Source of the DNA: Symbiodinium sp. CCMP2592
Lineage: Eukaryota > Sar > Dinophyceae > Suessiales > Symbiodiniaceae
DNA: 64,000 bases
Direction of reading: 5' to 3'
NCBI GenBank assembly: GCA_905221615.1
Contig: CAJNDT010000513.1
Coordinates: 62,001 to 126,000, forward strand
The stretch's first letter is position 1; each line of letters begins with the position of its first letter. Under the pieces are notes generated by a model. The model did not search any database. It had not been told where the DNA came from and was given only the letters and a program-made list of their open reading frames with translations. A program made the position numbers and the translations under genes. Of the stretch, positions 48,435 through 58,600 are shown in pieces.

Positions 48435-48620
48435 TAGCAACTTGAATGACTTCTTGATACAACTGCTCGATACATTGAATGCAGCTTTTGGATTCAAAGG
48501 ATCCTCGAATGCTGCTGACAAATTGAATGACTTCTTGATTCTTTTCAACTTGATTGACTTCTTGAATGACTTCCTGAATGACTTCTTGAATGATTTTTTG
48601 AATGATTCCTTGATCGCATG
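48435..48620. repeat. 12 bp tandem repeat (TTGAATGACTTC)n
   Basis: About 8-10 degenerate units of TTGAATGACTTC between the two 264 bp repeats. Both strands stay open because the period is a multiple of three. Confidence 0.8.
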
Positions 48621-48782
48621 AGGCCAGGACCCAAGCCTCAATGGGGCAGGACCCTTACCCCAAACGACGCGTTCTTTCAAGGGCACCATGACGTGGCTGC
48701 GGCGTTGACCTGCGAAACGTCATGGTGACCCTCAGACGACGAATTGCATGCTACTTCCCAAAACTGGGAAGTAGCTGTGTGT

Positions 48783-49043
48783 GACACCCTGATAACAAAG
48801 GGAACAAAAAGCAGGGGGACACAGCATGTCACTGGGACTGTGTCCAACGAAGCTACCAGTGACATGGGAAGAGAGGACTGATCATCCTCTTGTACCTGCA
48901 AGTGATCATGGCAAGGGGCTAAGCCAAGAACCCCGATTGGATCCTCGCTGTACACTGATTGCACAGTGCACCACAGCATTGCAGCTTGAGATGAAGATGT
49001 AAACATGTGCTAACTACTCCCACCATGGAGTTTGCAAGTGTGT
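48783..49043. repeat. 264 bp direct repeat, copy 2
   Basis: Second copy; both copies run into GT-rich sequence, suggesting that (GT)n took part in the duplication. Confidence 0.85.
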
Positions 49044-49587
49044 GTGTGGGTGCACGCGCGTGTCTGCGTTTTACATACCCACATTTGAGTGTGTCTGTAT
49101 ACAGATATTGTTTTCTCAGCGTGTAAGATGTATGCATATAAATTTCTATATACAAATGTGTATATTGATAGAATGAATGTGTTGTGCACTCGAAGAACCC
49201 CATCAGACACTTTCAGCAAGCCTGTATGAATTAAAATATGATGCTTAACGAATTAAACCAAAAAAATCAACTACATCACACACTCAATATTGCTCTCATG
49301 CCTGGACGAAGGTTGCAGGATAGGCAGACAACGTCAACAGCAAATCACTCATCAAGCCGCACGCTGGGCACCCAGGCAAGCTCCCGCTATGCCACAGGTG
49401 TTGCTGCAGGCGCTCTGCATGACCCCCTGCAACATCGGGAGTGCCGAGATAGTCTCCAAACGCACTTTGAGAACACACATCAAACTACACCTGCGTTACA
49501 CGCATCACGGCATCTCTACATGAGGCTTGGCTTCTATGAAGGGTTTCAAACCCCAAACCCTAAACCTTAAGCCATTTAAGGGGCACT
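49044..49587. other. No gene seen
   Basis: Mixed sequence after the duplication; the frames at 49.24-49.57 kb overlap each other and none is preferred. Confidence 0.4.
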
Positions 49588-49699
49588 ACCTATAGTCTCC
49601 ATTGTAGTTCCATTTTTTGGTTAACCAAAATCTCTATTCTAGGCTCCTAACCATAAAAAATGATAACCAAAAAAAGGAACTACAATGGAGACTATAGGG
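49588..49699. mobile_element. Family A fold-back element (copy 5)
   Basis: Ends ACCTATAGTCTCCATTGTAG and complement, core ATCTCTATTCTAGGCTCCTA. A family I fragment follows directly (49,699-49,770). Confidence 0.8.
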
Positions 49700-49770
49700 T
49701 AGTAGTCAACATTAGGATCCCTTTTTGGGTATCCGAAATAATAATTGCCGTACTATAAGGCTCCATAGTA

Positions 49771-51643
49771 GTTCCTTTTTTGGTTCATATCAGGGTCGGA
49801 CTGCCGGCTGAGCCTGCTCAGAGGACTTAGCAGGTGACAAGAGGAGTTGCAGGTAACGAACCCCCCATGATTCCAAGGACCTATAGCATAATATAGGGGC
49901 CTTAATGGTTAGAAAAGGGTGTTGGGGCCTTTTTCTACTATACTTACAATAAGGAGCCCCCAAGATAGTCTTCGTAATTTTTTGGGCCCTTATACTAGGG
50001 CCCTAGACCCCTTAAGCACCCAATAAAAAGGTCCCTGGAAGCATAAGGGAAGCTTAACATGAAGGAAACTGGAGAGTGTCTACCTAAGCTCTACAAGCCA
50101 AACCCCGAACGCAAGGTCTCGGCGGTTTGAGGCTGGGCTTTCTCCGCAGTAAGAGTGTAGCACTTACCGTATCTACAACCAGCAAATCCCCGAAGAATTG
50201 AAAGAGGTACTCATAACATCCAGGGCTTTGACGCGGAGCTCTCTAGCCTGAACACGGAATGTTTCAGGTAAGCTTGAGGTCTCAGCAACCCTAGCAACAG
50301 GGCCTGAAACATTCCTTACAGTTCCTTGATCGAAGTATAGCAGAGACAGACCCAAAACTGAGTTTAATTACTCAAGCTTCTATAAGGAGGTACCTGAGGA
50401 CTCAATAATAAGAGCAGAAGATTGTGGACATAATCCAAGCTTCTCGGCAATGGTAACCTCAACTCCCTAAACCCTACACCCTAAACCCATAGTCCTAGTT
50501 CCCAAGTCCTCAAACCCTGGCCTCAAACCCTCTGAACGCCACACCCTGAATCCTGAATCCCACATCCTAACCCCTAACCCTAAACCCTAAAGCCTAAACC
50601 CCTAATGTAGGAACCTGGGGCGTATAACCCCAAATTAGTAATCCCTTAATGTAGGAACCTGAAGCCTATAACCCCAAAATAGCAGGAATCATGTCATAAA
50701 GGCCCAAGGTTTCTAAATCAGGCCCCTACATTAAACCCTAATCCCAGCCTGGTTTTCGGCGCTCGAGCACCAGCCCACGGCCGTGAAAGTCCCGCAAGCT
50801 GAGCACAGAAGGGGATTTAGAACTTTCGGGCCTCTTTGAGGGCTTCGGGCACACGGCATACAATAATTTGGCGTTTAGGATTTAAGGCCATTTAGGGTTC
50901 GGGTATGTCATGGTATAATTATGGAAGGAGCCGACAGAAGCCCCTGCAGATTCTCTGCAGGAGTCGGCATTGTTCCACAGCTCAGGCAATGCCTTCGATA
51001 GGATCGACAGCAGAAGATTGACGAAATCCACAGCCCCATCAAGCGAGAGGCAACGCTCACCTTGTCCCCGCTCGGGATCGACCCAGCCCGCCCATTCCTC
51101 CACGTGCGAAAGCTTTTGCCACCACCAGCGGTCTGCGCCATGAGCTCCAAAGTCGAAGAGAGGGCTTATTTCTTTTTTTTTTGGAGGGCCCTCCTTCCTG
51201 CTACAGTCGGAATACCTGGTAGATGGAGCCAGTTTTTTTAAGAGAGGGCTTAGGGGTTTAGGGTTTAGGGGTTTAGGGGTTAGAGGCTGCACCTTGAAGC
51301 AAAACGGACAGTTACTCAATCATTGTCGTGCTGCACTAGGCCAAAGGCCAAGGGCTTTTTTAGGTGTTCTAGGTTCTATAGGCTTGAAAGTAGTTTACAG
51401 GTTGTCAGATATCCCATAAACTCATGAACTGAAAAGACATACCGAAGTGCAGCCATGTAGACTATTGCTAGGCAAATGGTTTCGGGCCTTGGGCCAAAAC
51501 TTTGGGAGAGGGCTCTAGATGACTGAAGCGTTGAGCTGTTCAGTTCGCGCACTTCTAGTTCTACAATCCCACGACCCAGGGCCTCTGAGAGGGGCACAAG
51601 GGCTTGCCTATGAATGGCGACCACAGATGCCTTTGTCATCACA
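49771..51643. other. No firm gene; family J relic, tandem pieces and a coding-like relic
   Basis: A family J relic lies at 49,890-49,994. At 50,603-50,733 AATGTAGGAACCTG recurs with an inverted CAGGCCCCTACATT. The minus strand at about 51,190-50,910 reads DFGAHGADRWWWQKLSHVEE and has protein-like composition without a recognised family. Confidence 0.4.
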
Positions 51644-51747
51644 TGGGAGTTCCCGACAATTCGGGGTACCTTATTTAGGGGTCCTGAAAATGAGGATCCT
51701 ACTATTTAGGCCACTATATTCGGGTCCCCTGTTTTCGGAAACTCCCA
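51644..51747. mobile_element. Family B fold-back element (copy 6)
   Basis: Ends TGGGAGTTCCCGACAATTCG and TGTTTTCGGAAACTCCCA, core GAGGATCCTACTATTTAGG. Confidence 0.7.
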
Positions 51748-52132
51748 CATAATCTCGACGGGGTCTGCGGCACGTCCTCAATGTTCAGGGCATCTAAAAC
51801 TATCGTTTCGCAGAACTCCGCCAAGGACCTCCGTGACGTCAGAGCCAACCACAGGCACACCGACTTGAGTCATGCATTGCATCACGGACATGCATCGCTG
51901 TCGTGGGGGTAAGGCTGTCGATGCTACCTTGGGAGCGCCGGGCATAAACTGCCGCAACCGTCTGCTCCGCAGCCCTGAAGCCACCTTCAACACAACCTCC
52001 CTGTGCGTGCGCATACCCGCAATAGTGCGAACCGTGCAAACCCAGACCAGAAGAAAGCTGGGTAGGTATCGGGAGCATAAGTATAAGGTTCAGGGTTTGG
52101 GATTACGGGCTGCGCAAGGTTGAGGGCCGAGG

Positions 52133-52250
52133 GTACTTGGAGGTTCATGGGTATAGTTATAAGCTGGGTTATAAGTCCCCTAATATGAGTTATAATTATG
52201 GTTAGCCTACTTAAAAGCCCACTTACAACCTCCCATGAACCTCCGAGTAC
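52133..52250. mobile_element. Fold-back MITE-like element, family L (related to D)
   Basis: Ends GTACTTGGAGGTTCATGGG and complement. The interior AGTTATAAGCTGGGTTATAA resembles family D, so L and D may share an ancestor with swapped ends. Confidence 0.65.
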
Positions 52251-52342
52251 AGGATTTTTTAACAGAGGCACACGAAACCTGCCGACTCTGAGGTTGTGCG
52301 ATGCCAACCCCGTATACAGGTCCCAATCTTGAACATGAAACG

Positions 52343-52582
52343 TGGGAGTTTCCGAAAGTTAGGGGTACCTTATCTTGGGGTCCTTGTAATAAGGATCCTA
52401 CTTCGTAAGGTGCTTGATTAGGGTCCCCTATTTTTCAGAAACTCCAGTTGATTCAAAAGGGAAAAGGAGGGACCCTTGATGGGGACCCCTACCCTATAAT
52501 GGGCTATATAATGGGTATATACTAGCTATATAGGGTCTATACCTAGGGGTCCTTACTAAGGGTCCCTCGTTTCCCCCTTTGA
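52343..52582. mobile_element. Adjacent family B and family C elements
   Basis: Family B at 52,343-52,445 and family C at 52,453-52,582 lie 7 bp apart. Both have recognisable ends and cores. Confidence 0.7.
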
Positions 52583-53668
52583 TTTTCGGAACTGGGAAGT
52601 TGTTAAAGTTGATGGTACTGGACCTTTTCTACCCTCCAAAACTGTATCAACCCCCTCATCCATGCTGCGCATGCTCTCTAAAGTAGACTCTATAAACCTT
52701 AGGCAACCCAGACACCATAATCGCCTTGGAACTACTGTAGACCCTACGCAAGCGCTGCAATCCATCGTCGAACTATGCGAACTATAATGGGACTATAAGC
52801 GTTTCAAAACATGAGGGAGCCTGCTCCTAGCCACCCGCCATTCTCTATTGCCTACAGGAACATAACAAGTATTCCGACATGGAAACCAGAACGCTGATAA
52901 TCTGTACAACCTCCTCCCTGCGTACTTGGGCGCTAAGATTCTAAAAAACACAATAAACCGTCAACGAATGAAACTACCTGGAATAACAGAGGGCTCCGTA
53001 ATGTGACTACGGAGATTTATGGCATATTTACGGACCACATAGGAAGTTTGCAAAACACTGTAATACCCCAAAGCCCCTTATAACACCTTCAAGAAACCCA
53101 GACATCAGGGAATACAGAAACCATATAAACCCGCATAAACAGCCGGTTAAACCCATAAAAGCCGTACCTATCGCCTATGCTATTCCACGGCAAACACTAA
53201 AATCGATGGGCGCTAGAGTCCCGGAGCTCTGCCATCCCTAAACCCTAAAATCCGTAAACCTACGTAAAACCCTATAAATCCTAAACATTACATCCGTAGA
53301 ATCCGAAAATCCCTAAAATCTTAAAATCCGTAAAACCCTGAAACCCTTTAAACTCCCTGAGGGTCTCCGAGTTTCTGGGCGCCGCGCCGACGCTGGTGTC
53401 GGGCCTCGCTCGGAGAGGCTCGGCCCCGATGTCGCAGATGAAGTTCTGGCAAAGAGGGGGGAGATGTAGGGTTTAGGGTTAAAGGGTTTCAGGGCTTAGG
53501 GTTAAAGGGTTTCAGGGCTTAGGGTTTAAGGCTTAAGGGTTTAGGGTTTAAGGGTTTAGGGTTTAGGGGAGTGAGAGATTAGTAGATGCATTTAGTTTAG
53601 TTGAGCTAAGCGAAGTTTGGAGTGAGAGAGAGAGAGAGATACAGAGAGGGGGAGAGACAGAGAGACTA

Positions 53669-53713
<45 letters not shown>

Positions 53714-55252
53714 CTATGGGGTTTAGGGTTTAGGATAGATTAGCTTAGCTTAATAGGTTAGCTTAGTTTAGCTTAGGTTAGTCTAGATTAGGATAGGATC
53801 TAGATAGATGGATGGATAGATAGATAGACATGATCTGATGTGACCATACATGACGAAGTGGGTGTAGATAAATATGAATACAAAAGAGGAATAGGCAAAT
53901 AATTCGATAAGATGTACATATAAATATGTGGGTGTATATATATATATATATATATAGTCATACAAAATGTGTATGACATTATAGAAGGGGCTTAGGTCTA
54001 GAAGCTCCGGCAGTTGTATGTTCAAGGTGTAGCCTGGAGAATGTTAAGTAAGGTACCCTTACGAGAGCCCTTGACGTTCTCCATTCATGGCAGGTTCGGA
54101 TTGAAAGTCTACCTTATACTTAGACACCCCAAACTACCCTCTACCCACTATTTAGGATTATTGTCATTATGACTCTTATATTTGTGGCCATAACCCTAAT
54201 ATTCAAGCCATTTAAAGACAGGAGGGTTTATGAATCAGGGGCCTGTAATATAGGGGCATTAAATTAATAATTAGAATAGGGTTTTGGGGTCGGGTCCCTT
54301 TTCTATAATTACAACAAGGAACCCCCAAAATAGCAAAGGTAGGTAATGACTTAGGCCCCTGTAGGGCCCCTGTACTAAATCCTTATAATAGCGCTTATAG
54401 TAACCCCCCTTACGGACCCCTTTAAAAGGAACCCAATTCCAATTATTGAGGCCCCCTATATCACCCAGCACGTCGCCTTCTCGTCCGCGGGGGTCACGCT
54501 GACAGCCACCTCGCCGGGATGCAATGCCCAAAGAGCCAAGCTGGGGGGGGGGGTGAGGGTTAGGGGTTAGGGTTCATTTTTTTCTTTCGGTTTGGGGTTG
54601 AGGCTCTTTTTTCTTAATCGAAGGGTCCGGCTACTTCAGGGGTATAATTCAGATAACGGGGTTCCTGTGTAAGGCTATTTGTTATGCAAAAAGTATACGC
54701 TCAAAAGCAAGGGTTGAAATTAAAACCCTCCCACGCCTCACCCGAAGATCAACCTTAAGGACGAAATGAACCCTAAAAGGGTTTAAGGTTCATACACCAT
54801 ATAGGGATTCATAGTATATGGGTATAGGGCCCCTACTTTTAAGGGTCATTTGGTACTGCAGGAAGAAGCCTGTCAAACTTCCCGGCACTGAACTTCAGCA
54901 CGCCGTGATGCCGTGCACTCCAGACACCCTTAGACTGTTTTGGAGATGTTGACCCCTGGCAACAAAAAGAAATGCCGGAAGCCCGAGCCCGAAAATCCTA
55001 AGTCCTTCCTTAACCGCGAAGAACCTACATTTTTATGGACCTATGTAAAAAGAAATCTTAATTAGGAGCCCTAAAAAGGCAGGTTATTCAGGGTTGAAGT
55101 TAATCCTACAATCCCAAACTTATATAATCCTACAGTACCCTTGCAGAAACCCTTCTCTTACTGCACCCAAAAAGCCACAGAAATAAAAGGTCAAGCTTTC
55201 CGATTCTTACTAAACTACAAGAGCCCAAAGAGTTGAAAGGTTGGGTTTTGCA
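52583..55252. other. Gene desert before the retroelement
   Basis: CCCTAAA words, TTTAGGG repeats at 53,465-53,575, (GA)n at 53,615-53,660, (TA)n at 53,672-53,710 and 53,935-53,957, and a family J relic at 54,247-54,364. No gene supported. Confidence 0.6.
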
Positions 55253-55283
55253 AGGACCCCCCAAGTACCCTTTAATAAAGCCC
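55253..55283. mobile_element. Left half of a family F element, cut by the LTR
   Basis: AAGGACCCCCCAAGTACCCT and TTAATAAAGCCC match the left arm of 36,334-36,426 without mismatch. The match stops exactly where TGTTGAAG begins. Confidence 0.65.
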
Positions 55284-55599
55284 TGTTGAAGTACAGAAAG
55301 CCCAAGCCCCTTCTTCCGTTGCATGTTTTTGCAGTTGTCTGTAGTTTCATGCCTTGAGTAATGCACTACGATCTGTAGCCTTGGAGGCTCCAGTAGCAGG
55401 CCCCTGCGCAAAGGATGACACAACTTTCGTCATCGACTTCAGGTGCGAACGCACAAGTTGAGAAGTGTACCAAAGTCGCAGAAGGGCAACATGCACACAT
55501 ACACACTAGCACTTGTACAGCAGCAGTGCTAACGACAGTTGCTTCTTTCGCTGTAGTGTGAAAAGGCACAGGGTTGACTTCGTCCGCGCTGAGGGTTCA
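55284..55599 (+). mobile_element. Proposed 5' LTR of the Copia-type retrotransposon
   Basis: The start TGTTGAAG is set by the break in the family F element; the end CA precedes TGG at 55,600. The 316 bp length and TG...CA ends suit Copia-group LTRs. The 3' LTR lies beyond the window, so the call is not confirmed by an identical partner. Confidence 0.5.
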
Positions 55600-55611
55600 T
55601 GGTTCTGAGCT
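55600..55611 (+). promoter_or_regulatory. Candidate primer-binding site
   Basis: TGGTTCTGAGCT directly after the proposed LTR loosely resembles TGGTATCAGAGC, the initiator-Met primer site common in Copia elements. Weak without the second LTR. Confidence 0.3.
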
Positions 55612-55680
55612 CCTGTGGATTCCCATCGGGGATCGTCCGATAAACTTGGAACGATACTTTTCTTCAGGAAGAGACGAGCT

Positions 55681-58600
55681 ATGGCCTCAGCAGGTGACCC
55701 TGACAATCCCAATCTTCATGATCTACCTCATGACTTTCAGCAGGTTATGAGCGCCCAAGTTGCGCAGCCAGCGCCTCCGGTCAACGGCCAAAGGGTCTTG
55801 GTGACTCAGCAAGGCTATGGCACTATGGAGAGTGCAGTGCCTTCGGCTCGGGAAGTCTTGGTGACGCCGAGCTATGGTGCTGTTGAGGATGCGGTGCCCG
55901 AGACACAAGTGAGTACTTCAGAAGTTGTGCAGACACAGGAACCATTGGAGCAAACGGATGTGCTTCAACAAGCCTGGAGTGGAACGGAGACCTTTCAGTC
56001 TCCGATGACACCGGGAACAGACACTGTGCAACCTCCCTCTTCTGGGGTTCTCTTTTCTCCGTCTCAGCTGCACAGGTTTGAGGAGCTTCGAGCACAGGCC
56101 CCGCTTCTGTATCCGAGTCCGAAACCAGCTGCTGGACTTCAGCCTCCGCCTGGACGAGCCCAGGTTGAAGCGCAGCAGCCGGTAACACCGCAATCTTCAG
56201 CTTCCTGTAGTGCTGAGGCCATTCAGGCCGAAGTTCGTAGACAGCTAGCTAGCATGAATCAGGCTCACGAGCTACGGATTCGAGAGCTTGAGGACGAGAA
56301 TCGTAGGTTGAGGCAGGGCTCTGAGGCTCCTATGGTTTCGAGGTTAGGAGGTGTCTTGAGTGGGTTCTTAGGCGGGTTGGGTTTGGCGCCTGCTCCGCAA
56401 CGTCCCAGCACTCACGATCCCTTCAACCTTGCGCCTTGTATGCAGGGCAACAACATGCCCAGTCCACCTCCTCCACCTCCCCCGGTACTTCAGCATACTA
56501 CTGTGTCGGCATATGGGGCTGTGGAGCAGCAAGCACCGCAGCCTGCAACGCATCAGCAAATGCAAAGTGCCGTGTTCCTCCAGGGATGTCACACTGGCCC
56601 GTGTGCACCGATTGCACCGGCACCTCCCCAATCCCCTGGAGGAGCAATCCATGCCGCACTGCCAAAGGGTTTTGGTTCGTATGGTTATGTAGGGGTAGGG
56701 CCTAGTCCCATAAGCCCTCCACCTAGCCATCCTGCTGGCAACCCCCCTGCACAGGGAGTAGTGAATGCCAATACCCCCGCCTTACCGTATGGTTTAGGGG
56801 CTGTAGGTAATCACGATCCCAATCTAGGGGTTCCCTTAAGTGCACCACCCCAGCCCACGCAACCTCCGATGTTGCCGCAGAGTGCTTCGGCTGAACCTGC
56901 AGCTCTAGATCTTCTAGTTGCTGGTATGCGACAGCTTCAGGAAGCCACTATGAGATCCGTTGATAGCCCTAGCAGGGTTGAAACCGTGAAGCCAGGCTTA
57001 AGTGCTTTGCCAACCTTGGTGGAGCCAGGGGCTGAGGCGCCGGTAGACTTCCAGGACTGGGCCTACACCATAAATCCTGCAATGCAAGATCTCTCCGACA
57101 ACAGCTCAGAGTGGTGGGAGAATATCCTAGTTGCTGCTGAGTGTTACTACCGTGAGTTTCTCAAGCTTGATCCTGTAGCGAGGCTTGCCCATAAACCCCA
57201 ACCCAATGAGGTTCTGAAGCAGCCAAGATGGAGAAGGGTAGAGAAACGAGCAGAGTCCCTGTTGATGGCTGCTCTCCCGAAAACTGTCAAGGAAGAGTGT
57301 GTAGCCGGAAGGGTGTCGGGGGTACTTTCCATATGGTGTAGGATCATGGTTATCTATCAGCCAGGTTCGCTCCTTGAACGTGCCACGGCTCTGAAGAACT
57401 TGGAGGCACCAGGGGAAGCAAGTGATGCATCTGCTGCAGCAAAGCTTTTGAGGAAATGGAACCGGTGGTTGCAGAGAGTCCGAAGTGTCGGAGGTCAACC
57501 CCCCGACGCCACCATACTCATCAGAGCGTTAACCGGGGTGTGTAAGAAACCATTGGAGATGAATGCAGAAGCAGGGTTTAGAGTGCAATTAGCCCGGTCA
57601 ACACTGAAGGTGGATGTCAGTCCAACGGACACGAAAGTTGATGAGCTGTTCAGCTTGTTGCTAGCTGAGATGGAGAGTCTAGGACATCAGTCGAGCAAGT
57701 CAAAGCCGGTCTTAGCTCAGACTCAAGTCCCACCAGCGAAACCTCCTCAGCCTCCACCACCTGTTCCGCAGCAAGCGCAGCAAACACCGCAATCGCAGCA
57801 AACGCCGCAGCCCAAAGCCACCGCGAAATCAAGGACGCCGTGTCGCAATTTCCTCACGGATGATGGCTGCTCACGTGGTGCGAAGTGTGGGTTTGCACAT
57901 GACACATCGAACCTGTCGAAGGCCGAGCGTGCAAAACGCTGTTTCAACTGCGGAAGCACCGGGCATAGGATTGATGAGTGCAAAGCCCCGAAACCTCCAC
58001 ATCCCAATCCCAAGGGCAAAGCGGAGGAACCCAAGAAGCCACCTAAGGTTGCAGCGGTAGAGCCTAAGACCCCCACGGTGAATCCAAAGGCGGCGTTGTC
58101 GCAACCACCAGCACCTCCGCCTGCAAGTGAGCAGCAGGGTGATTCGTCATCCTCGTCGGAATCTGTCAAGTTAAAGGCGATGATTGCTGAGGCACATCAA
58201 ATGCTGAAGGATCTTCAAGGCTCGACTCAGGGGCAGTCAAGCTCGGAAGGTGATAGCAGGATGCCGCGAATGGCAGCGTTGTGGACGGATCTTCCGAAGC
58301 TGCCAGAGCTTCCAAAGCTCGCCTCTTGCTTTACGCAGTCTGCCTTATTGGACAGTGGCGCAACCCACCCACTTCGGCAGCCGCGTAGCCTCGAAGAGAA
58401 GAAGTCCGCAGCTTCTGTAGATGTGGTACTTGCGGGGGATGCTCGAAGCACTGTCTTGCAGACCTCTGCAGGAACGTTGCTTGCTGAAGGCGAAAGGGCG
58501 CAAACAATAGTGCCCCTGGGGGCACTCATCTCAGAGTTGGGATGTGATTTCAGATGGTCGCGAAAAGGTCTGAGATTATGGCACCCGGCACTGGGGTTCA

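Noticed and set aside
47386..48475. A 355-codon minus-strand frame and poly-Ser/poly-Glu frames
   Set aside because: The core is (GAG)n/(GAT)n repeat, and the remaining part spans the 264 bp repeat whose second copy is frameshifted.
51778..52014. Minus-strand frame with RQFMPGAPKVAS resembling a reductase motif
   Set aside because: The resemblance is limited to a few residues and no other motif of the family follows.
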